Source: Streptomyces sp. R33
Lineage (GTDB): Bacteria; Actinomycetota; Actinomycetes; Streptomycetales; Streptomycetaceae
Length of the DNA: 64,000 bases
NCBI RefSeq assembly: GCF_041200175.1
Contig: NZ_CP165727.1
Span: forward strand, 4,538,501 to 4,602,500
Direction: 5' to 3'
The position numbers and the translations under genes are program-made. The notes beneath the pieces are model-generated. The model had not been told where the DNA came from, did no database searches, and saw only the letters and a list, made by a program, of their open reading frames with translations. This document shows, piece after piece, positions 58,251-64,000 of the stretch (positions within the stretch are counted from its first letter, which is position 1; every line of letters starts with the position of its first letter).

Positions 58251-59063
58251 TCAGGCTGCGAGGGCGAGCGCCGTGCAGGGCGGCCCGCGCCTGATCACCG
58301 TGTGATGGAGTGCCTCCCGGCCGGTGTGGGCGGCGGGTTCGGCGGCGGTCCGGGCGGCCTGCGGGCTACCGGCAGGAGTGCCCTGGAGCCCGGTGCCGAG
58401 GGCGCGTACGAAGGCCAGCGCGGCGCGCAGCGGGCGTACCGGGTCGGCTTCGGCGGAGGTGCGCGACAGCTCGGCGAGCCGGAAGAGCGCGGCGTCGCCG
58501 CGCCCGAGGAGCCAGCCCGCGGCCAGTGCGGCCAGCAGGTGGCCGACGAGCATGCCGGTGCTGAACAGGCCGGTGGCGGGCGCCGCGTAGGCCTGCGCCA
58601 TGTGTGCGTGGCCGGCATGTGCCTGCGCCGCGGCCTGGGCCGTCATGGCGGCCGGGTCCAGTCCGGCGGTCTCCAGGATCTGCCGGGCGTCGGCCGGGCT
58701 GAGCGGGACGGAGTTGCCGCCGCAGACCAGCCGGGCGGCGAGCGCCGCGACCGAAGTGTCGGTGCCGACGGGGGTCCGGGCCGCGGCGTCTCCGTGCTGG
58801 GCGAGGCCGAACACGGCGTGCAGTCCGAGCTGCCCGAAGGCGAGTCCGGCGGCGATGCCGGGCAGTGAGCGGCGGCGTCCCGCGAACGGGGCGGCGACCG
58901 CGAACACGGCGAGGAAGGCGATGACGAGGGCCCACCAGGGCACGGTGGCGCAGGACGCCAAGGCGTGCCCGGCCGCGGACAGCACGACGCAGACCGCGGT
59001 GAACACCGCGGCCCGGATGAGCCGGAGGCCGGCTCCGGCGGGCGTCGCGTGGGGGACAGTCAT
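58251..59063 (-). CDS. Multi-helix membrane protein of the copper cluster
   Basis: A 270-residue protein with four or five transmembrane helices, a His/Met-containing segment (AQAHAGHAHMAQAY near residue 145) and a disordered C-terminal part. I do not recognise a named family. The His/Met patch and its position next to ycnI fit a copper-related role, which is inference. The start at 59063 opens MTVPHATPAG. Confidence 0.7.
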   Translation of the reverse strand: MTVPHATPAGAGLRLIRAAVFTAVCVVLSAAGHALASCATVPWWALVIAFLAVFAVAAPFAGRRRSLPGIAAGLAFGQLGLHAVFGLAQHGDAAARTPVGTDTSVAALAARLVCGGNSVPLSPADARQILETAGLDPAAMTAQAAAQAHAGHAHMAQAYAAPATGLFSTGMLVGHLLAALAAGWLLGRGDAALFRLAELSRTSAEADPVRPLRAALAFVRALGTGLQGTPAGSPQAARTAAEPAAHTGREALHHTVIRRGPPCTALALAA

Positions 59064-59282
59064 GGCCGGGCCATCATCGCACTGAGCTCACGCCGTCCAT
59101 ACGGCAGGTCCGGAAGGTCGTGAGTGCCCCCGTACGAGGACTTCACGTCGGGTGTCCCTGCCGCAGCGGAAGCCCGTGAGCCGCCGCATACACCGCTGCC
59201 CGGGAGTGCCGCATCGGCCGAATGAGGGCTGTGGCGGCCGCCGGGCGCTTACGCACGCCCGCGGGCGGCAATAGGTACCCGT

Positions 59283-59774
59283 ATGAGCATCTGGTGGTCT
59301 CTCCACTTGAGGCGCGAAGCCGCGAGCGTGCCGCTCGCCAGGCGTTTGCTGCTGGGGACGATGGAGACCGCGGGGGTGGACCCGGACATCTCCTTCGATC
59401 TGTCGGTGGCGCTGAGCGAGGCCTGCGCGAACGCGGTGGAGCACGGCGGCCCGGCGGCCGAAGCCGGTGTGGGCGCGGAACCCGATCCGGAGGCGTGCGC
59501 GGCGTACCGCGTCACGGCGTACCTGGACGGGGACTGCTGCCGCATCGAGGTGACCGATTCGGGCCCGGGATTCCCGGCGGCGACGGTCGCGGGGCGCAGA
59601 CCCCCGCCGGCCGGCCCCTCCGAGCCTTCGGAGAGGGAGCACGGCCGGGGCCTTTGGCTGATCGCGGAGCTCGCCGACCACGTCAGGTTGCGCAACCGGC
59701 CGGGCCGGGGCGCGGTGGTCAGCTTCGACAAGATCCTGAAATGGCGTGAGGGAGCGCTGCTGAAGGCGTCGTAG
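59283..59774 (+). CDS. RsbW/SpoIIAB-like ATP-binding regulator (HATPase_c_2)
   Basis: A 163-residue single GHKL ATPase domain. The N box is LSEACANAVEHG, G1 is VTDSGPGFP and G2 is EHGRGLWLIAELADHV. Such small proteins are anti-sigma or anti-anti-sigma kinases in partner-switching circuits; Streptomyces encodes dozens. No sigma factor or antagonist gene is adjacent, but a GAF-PP2C phosphatase gene, the natural counter-enzyme, lies 1.7 kb away. ATG 59283 is the first in-frame start. Confidence 0.88.
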   Translation: MSIWWSLHLRREAASVPLARRLLLGTMETAGVDPDISFDLSVALSEACANAVEHGGPAAEAGVGAEPDPEACAAYRVTAYLDGDCCRIEVTDSGPGFPAATVAGRRPPPAGPSEPSEREHGRGLWLIAELADHVRLRNRPGRGAVVSFDKILKWREGALLKAS

Positions 59775-59904
59775 CCGCGCAAGTCCTCCCGGACACGCCG
59801 ATGGACGGGACTCGCGTACGAGATCCCGCCCATCGGAGGTCAGCCGTCCGAGGTCAGCCGTTCGAGGTCAGCCTTCGCAGGCCGGCCGTCGCGGCCGGCC
59901 GGAG

Positions 59905-61371
59905 TCAGCCCTTGAGGCGCGCCATCCAGGCCTCGACATCGGCCGAGGCGCGGGGCAGCCCGGCCGACAGGTTCCGGTTGCCGTCCTCGGTGACCAGGAT
60001 GTCGTCCTCGATCCGCACGCCGATCCCGCGGTACTCCTCGGGCACGGTCAGGTCGTCGGCCTGGAAGTACAGACCGGGCTCGACGGTGAGGCACATGCCC
60101 GGCTCCAGCGTGCCGTCGACGTACGCCTCGGTGCGCGCGGCGGCGCAGTCGTGGACGTCCATGCCGAGCATGTGGCCCGTGCCGTGCAGGGTCCAGCGAC
60201 GCTGCAGGCCGAGCTCCAGGACGCGCTCGACCGGGCCCTCGAGCAGGCCCCACTCGACGAGCTTCTCGGCCAGGACGTGCTGCGAGGCGTCGTGGAAGTC
60301 GCGGAACTTCGCACCCGGCTTGACGGCGGCGATGCCGGCTTCCTGGGACGCGTACACCGCGTCGTAGATCTTGCGCTGGATGTCGGTGTACGTGCCGTTG
60401 ATCGGCAGCGTGCGCGTGACGTCGGCGGTGTAGAGGGAGTGGGTCTCCACACCGGCGTCGAGCAGCAGCAGGTCGCCGGAGCGGACGTCGCCGTCGTTGC
60501 GGACCCAGTGCAGGGTGCAGGCGTGCGGGCCGGCGGCGCAGATGGAGCCGTAGCCGACGTCGTTGCCCTCGACGCGGGCGCGGAGGAAGAACGTGCCCTC
60601 GATGTAGCGCTCGGACGTGGCCTCGGCCTTGTCCAGGACCTTCACGACGTCCTCGAAGCCGCGGACGGTGGAGTCGACGGCCTTCTGCAGCTCGCCGATC
60701 TCGAAGTCGTCCTTCACGGCGCGTGCCTCGGAGAGGTAGACGCGCAGCTCCTCGTCGCGCTCCTTGGTGACCTTGTCGGTCAGAGCGGTCTCGATGACGG
60801 AGTCGTGGCCACGGACGTTGCGGACCGGGCCCTCGGCCTCGGTCAGCTCCTCGGCGAGCTTGCGGACGTCCTTCGCGGGGATGCCCAGCAGCTGCTCGGC
60901 CTCGGCCAGGGAGTGGCGGCGGCCGACCCACAGCTCGCCCTGGCCGGACAGCCAGAACTCGCCGTTCTCGCGGTCCGAGCGGGGCAGCAGGTAGACGGTG
61001 GCCGTGTGGCCGGTCTCGCCCGCGGGCTCGAGGACCAGGACGCCGTTCTCGGTCTGGTCGCCGGTCAGGTACGCGTACTCGGTCGAGGCGCGGAAGGGGT
61101 ACTCGGTGTCGTTCGAGCGGGTCTTGAGCCGGCCTGCGGGCACGACCAGGCGCTCGCCGGGGAAGCGGGCGGACAGCGCGGCGCGGCGGGCGGCGGTGTG
61201 CGCGGCCTGCGCGATCGGCTCCAGCCCGTGCAGCTCGGTGTCGGCCCAGCCCGTGCGCATGTTCTCCGCGAGTTCGTCGCTGACGCCCGGGTACAGCCCG
61301 TTCTTGCGCTGCTTGTGCTTCTTCTGGGGCTGCTCTTCTTCCGGGGTCTCCGGGGTGAGCTCGTCCGCCAC
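59905..61371 (-). CDS. pepP: Xaa-Pro aminopeptidase (aminopeptidase P, M24B)
   Basis: A 488-residue proline-specific aminopeptidase. The N-terminal domain (to about residue 220) is followed by the M24 catalytic domain, with metal ligands in LLLDAGVETHSLYTADVTRT (two Asp), HGTGHMLGMDVHD (His), VEPGLYF (Glu) and IEDDILVTE (Glu). A Lys/Gln-rich start (QPKKKHKQ-like) precedes the fold. It cuts X-Pro bonds in cytoplasmic peptides. Unlike the M24 gene at 43837, all motifs are canonical. Confidence 0.96.
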   Translation of the reverse strand: MADELTPETPEEEQPQKKHKQRKNGLYPGVSDELAENMRTGWADTELHGLEPIAQAAHTAARRAALSARFPGERLVVPAGRLKTRSNDTEYPFRASTEYAYLTGDQTENGVLVLEPAGETGHTATVYLLPRSDRENGEFWLSGQGELWVGRRHSLAEAEQLLGIPAKDVRKLAEELTEAEGPVRNVRGHDSVIETALTDKVTKERDEELRVYLSEARAVKDDFEIGELQKAVDSTVRGFEDVVKVLDKAEATSERYIEGTFFLRARVEGNDVGYGSICAAGPHACTLHWVRNDGDVRSGDLLLLDAGVETHSLYTADVTRTLPINGTYTDIQRKIYDAVYASQEAGIAAVKPGAKFRDFHDASQHVLAEKLVEWGLLEGPVERVLELGLQRRWTLHGTGHMLGMDVHDCAAARTEAYVDGTLEPGMCLTVEPGLYFQADDLTVPEEYRGIGVRIEDDILVTEDGNRNLSAGLPRASADVEAWMARLKG

Positions 61372-61457
61372 GTCTTCTCCTCAGCTACGACAGGACCGGG
61401 TATGGACCGCATCCATCGTATGTGCGAGGGGAAGACGCCCGGCGAGGATGTGATAAA

Positions 61458-63062
61458 TCAGTCAAAACGGGCGGCGAGCAGGACGATGTCCTCCACCCCG
61501 TCCTCCGTGGCGGCCATGGCGACGGTGGTGCCGGAAGGGGCGGCGGCAGCCTCGGATCCGGCGGGCGCGAGCGCCGGGTCGTCCTCGGGCAGCACCGTCC
61601 GCAGGATGTGGTCGCACACGGCCGCCGGATCGTCCCGGATGCCGCGGGGCACCCCCGCGGCCGCGGCGTGCAGCCGTGCGTAGGCCCGGTCCATCGGGTC
61701 GCCGGTCCGCCGCAGCAGCCCGTCGGTGTACAGCAGCACCGTTTCTCCGGGCGCAGGTTCGATCTCCACGCTCGGCGCTTCCCAGCACGACAGCATCCCG
61801 AGCGGCGCGGAGAGCGAGGTCTCCACGTACTCCGTGCGGCGCTCGCCGACGAGCAGCGGCGGGGTGTGCCCCGCTCCGGCCAGGATGATCTTGCGCTGGG
61901 CGGGCTCGCAGTACGCGAACAGCGCGGTCGCGCAGCGCGCGGGCTCGGTCAGGCGCAGCAGCAGCTCCAGATCGGACAGGACCGCGACGGGGTCCTCCCC
62001 CTCCATGACGGCGTACGCGCGCAGCGACGCCCGCAGCCTCCCCATCGCGGCGACCGCGCTGGGCCCCGCTCCGGTGACGGAGCCGACGGCCAGCCCCAGG
62101 GCGCCCTCCGGCAGCGGCAGCGCGTCGTACCAGTCGCCGCCGCCGCGCGGTCCGGTGTGGTGGCGGGCAGCGAGCTGGACGCCGGGGATCCGGGGGAGCC
62201 GGCTGGGCAGCAGCTCCTCGGCGACCGTGGCCAGCCGGCTGCGGAACCGTTCCACCTCGAGCATCCGGGCCAGGTGTTCGGCGGCGTGGCGGACGTAGAG
62301 CCCGGCGAGATCGCGCTGGCGGTCGCTCGGCTCGGCCTGCTCGTCGTAGAGCCAGACGGCCGCGCCGAGCCGGCCGGTGGCCTCGGCGGTGAGCGGCAGG
62401 GCGTAGCTGGCGGCGTAGCCGAGCCGGGCGGCGACCTCGCGGTGGCGGGGGTCGACCGGGGTGCCGTACCCGCCCGAGCCGGGGGCGGCGTCGGGTTCGG
62501 GGAGCACCTCGGAGCCGCCTTGGGCGTCGGGGAGCCCGTCGAGGATCCGGCCGTACGAGGTCGCGGTGCGCGGGACGGTCTCGATGTGCCCGAGGTCCGC
62601 GCGGCCGAGGCCCAGGCCGATCGTGGCGGTCGGGCCGAGCCCGTCGGAGGGCTCCAGGACGACCAGGCCGCGGCGGGCGCCGACGAGTGCGGCTCCGGCA
62701 CGCAGGAACTCCTGGAGGGAGGAGTCGAGGTCACGGGCGCGGGCGAGGCGTTCGGTGAGCTCGTGGAGGGTGGTCAGATCGGAGACCATCCCCGCCAGGC
62801 GGTCCTGGATCAGCGTGCTCGGTCCGGGAACCGGTGCCGGGGCCGGTGCGGGGGCTGTTCGGGCGGGCGTGGGCGCCGCAGTCTGCGGGACCGCGGTAAC
62901 TGCTGGATCGATTCCAGCCACTTTCGGCAGATGCGGGGCGCTCATGGCGTCCGCCTTTCCACCTGGTGCGATTCGCCATATAGCATCGCAAACCCCCAGA
63001 TCGTGCTGCGCCGCCATCAATGAATCCACATCTACACGCACACGAGGATCGATGTCCAGCAT
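61458..63062 (-). CDS. GAF-domain PP2C-type serine phosphatase (SpoIIE/RsbU-like)
   Basis: A 534-residue protein: a Streptomyces-specific N-terminal segment (MLDIDPRVRVDVDSLMAAQ), a Pro/Ala-rich linker, a GAF domain (about residues 95-270) and a PP2C/SpoIIE phosphatase domain (about 300-534; GGDWYDALPLPEGALGLAVGSVTGAGPSAVAAMGRLR, PPLLVGER, LLYTDGLLRR, DIVLLAARFD). It would dephosphorylate an anti-anti-sigma factor when its GAF senses a ligand. The conserved N-terminus sets the start at ATG 63062. Confidence 0.9.
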   Translation of the reverse strand: MLDIDPRVRVDVDSLMAAQHDLGVCDAIWRIAPGGKADAMSAPHLPKVAGIDPAVTAVPQTAAPTPARTAPAPAPAPVPGPSTLIQDRLAGMVSDLTTLHELTERLARARDLDSSLQEFLRAGAALVGARRGLVVLEPSDGLGPTATIGLGLGRADLGHIETVPRTATSYGRILDGLPDAQGGSEVLPEPDAAPGSGGYGTPVDPRHREVAARLGYAASYALPLTAEATGRLGAAVWLYDEQAEPSDRQRDLAGLYVRHAAEHLARMLEVERFRSRLATVAEELLPSRLPRIPGVQLAARHHTGPRGGGDWYDALPLPEGALGLAVGSVTGAGPSAVAAMGRLRASLRAYAVMEGEDPVAVLSDLELLLRLTEPARCATALFAYCEPAQRKIILAGAGHTPPLLVGERRTEYVETSLSAPLGMLSCWEAPSVEIEPAPGETVLLYTDGLLRRTGDPMDRAYARLHAAAAGVPRGIRDDPAAVCDHILRTVLPEDDPALAPAGSEAAAAPSGTTVAMAATEDGVEDIVLLAARFD

Positions 63063-63469
63063 TGCCCAGGTGGGAATCCTGGTGTCCGTGGGGCTGCAAC
63101 TCACTGTCCAGCCAAGGCTAGAACTTGGCCGGAAAAAGCCGGACGCGGACGGTTTTTGCGATCGACTGGTCGGGCGCCGGAGTGGCTCCGGGTACCTAAT
63201 CGGTGGTGCCCGGGGAGAGTTGGCGCAGCCCGGTGGTCGCCGGGAACCGCCCGGCACGGGCCGGCGTCCTTAGCGGCGGCAGCCGGTCTCGGCATCGGCG
63301 CGGGCCGCGTTCCGCCCCCGCCGGACGTTTCATGGACCCGTAAGAAAACTGCACGAACCGTGTGAACCTGCTCCAGGCGGACAGTGACGCGAAACGTGTA
63401 CGTGTGGTGAGACACCCGTTACATGGTGTGATGTGGCCCTCGGCGTTCAACGGAAAGGAACGAGCGCTC
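63063..63469. other. Non-coding spacer between phosphatase and prim-pol genes
   Basis: A 407-base divergent spacer. I see no ORF with coding character, no parS and no DnaA box. It must contain the promoters of both flanking genes. The sequence near 63380-63410 (GACGCGAAACGTGTACGTG) resembles, but does not match, a parS half site. Confidence 0.6.
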
Positions 63470-64000
63470 ATGCGCGAGATCCTCGGAAGGCGTCTCCAGC
63501 GGCTCCGCAATCGCCTGAAATCCCTTCGCCCCGCCCCCGGGCAGAGCGGTGACCAGGCCCTCTTCGACGCGGCGCTCACCTGCGCCACCGCCTGGCAGTG
63601 GCCGGTGCTGCCCGGCGTCGGCCGCTCCGGCGCCGACAGCACCCGGTGCGCCTGCCCCGATCCCGACTGCGTCGTCCCCGGCGCCCACCCCTTCGACCCC
63701 GGGCTGCTGGCGGCCACCACCGACCCCCGGATGGTGGCCTGGTGGTGGACCAACCGGCCCACCGCGCCCGTGCTGCTGGCCACCGGGGGGTCCGCGCCGT
63801 GTGCCGTGAGCCTGCCGGCCGCCGCGGCCGCGCGGGCCGTCGTACGGCTGGACGCGCAGGGGATGCGGCTGGGTCCGATCGTGGCCACCCCCACCCGGTG
63901 GTCGCTCCTGGTCGCGCCGTACTCGCTGGAGCGGCTCGGCGAACTCCTGTACGCCAAGGACCACGTGCCCTCCGCGCTGCGCTTCCACGGCGAGGGCGGC
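63470..64000 (+). CDS. Bifunctional DNA primase/polymerase (prim-pol), N-terminal part
   Basis: The first 177 residues of a prim-pol domain protein, running off the window. The start is MREILGRRLQRLRNRL with GGAAAGGA upstream. A Cys-rich segment (CACPDPDCVVPGAHP), WWWTNRPTAPVLLATG and RWSLLVAPYSLERLGELLY fit the chromosomal actinobacterial prim-pol-like family. Similar proteins sit on plasmids and prophages, but there are no mobile-element genes here. Catalytic residues cannot be judged from the part visible. Confidence 0.82.
   Translation, partial: MREILGRRLQRLRNRLKSLRPAPGQSGDQALFDAALTCATAWQWPVLPGVGRSGADSTRCACPDPDCVVPGAHPFDPGLLAATTDPRMVAWWWTNRPTAPVLLATGGSAPCAVSLPAAAAARAVVRLDAQGMRLGPIVATPTRWSLLVAPYSLERLGELLYAKDHVPSALRFHGEGG

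Noticed and set aside
63380..63400. Possible parS half site GCGAAACGTG
   Set aside because: Too many mismatches to the 14-bp palindrome on either strand.
63470..64000. Prim-pol as a sign of an integrated plasmid
   Set aside because: No integrase, att repeat, tra or rep genes in the visible flank, and similar genes are chromosomal in Streptomyces.

Overview
This window is a stretch of Streptomyces core chromosome. Evidence for the genus is the very high GC content with GC-rich third codon positions, the sporulation pair ssgR-ssgA, a fused cydDC, a Rex operator upstream of cydA, SsgA-like and DUF5326-type small proteins found essentially only in streptomycetes, and eight perfect copies of the 14-bp ParB site GTTTCACGTGAAAC. 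Streptomyces parS sites concentrate around oriC, so the window probably lies within a few hundred kb of the origin. dnaB, three clusters of DnaA boxes and the gene order (dnaB, ssgR-ssgA, thiC, cydABDC, serS-pheA, dtpA cluster) agree with this. I see no rRNA, tRNA, CRISPR array, insertion sequence or prophage.

Layout. 1-6.1 kb: end of a MATE exporter, a DnaA-box-rich upstream region, dnaB, a beta-lactamase-fold serine hydrolase, a winged-helix protein and two GNAT acetyltransferases. 6.1-12.4 kb: paired parS sites, a HAD phosphatase, a globin-flavoreductase, NUDIX, LysR, a cystathionine-type PLP enzyme and small membrane or cupin proteins. 12.6-18.6 kb: ssgR-ssgA (sporulation septation), a YibE/F membrane protein, a TPP riboswitch with thiC, and an aldo/keto reductase behind a textbook MerR-type promoter. 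18.6-24 kb: a membrane protein, a metallophosphatase, a LacI regulator, a HisC-type aminotransferase and a cyclophilin-fold protein. 24-32 kb: the Rex-controlled cydA-cydB-cydDC operon followed closely by a GAF histidine kinase. 32-40.7 kb: a Cof-type HAD, an F420/LLM oxidoreductase behind a parS pair, an HSP90-family protein coupled to a 1006-residue TPR-like protein, KptA and a MIP channel.

40.7-44.8 kb: a DnaA-box cluster with 10-bp iterons, then a compact operon of M24 peptidase, alpha/beta-hydrolase-SDR fusion, a 64-residue ORF that may be a gene remnant, and a MerR regulator. 44.9-49.1 kb: a four-gene ABC exporter and a rhomboid-like protein whose last codons are a parS site. 49.3-52.9 kb: Cof HAD, serS, a seven-box DnaA cluster and pheA. 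52.9-59.1 kb: an extracytoplasmic copper and heme-peroxidase cluster (ycnI, sco, ecuC, copCD, dtpA and a membrane protein). 59.3-64 kb: an RsbW-like kinase, aminopeptidase P, a GAF-PP2C phosphatase and the start of a prim-pol gene.

Two themes stand out. First, replication and segregation signals (parS, DnaA boxes) are embedded throughout, three parS sites lying inside coding sequence at a start codon, at a stop codon and mid-gene. Second, there are tightly coupled operons whose joint function is poorly defined: HSP90-TPR, and M24-hydrolase/SDR-MerR with its apparent own operator.
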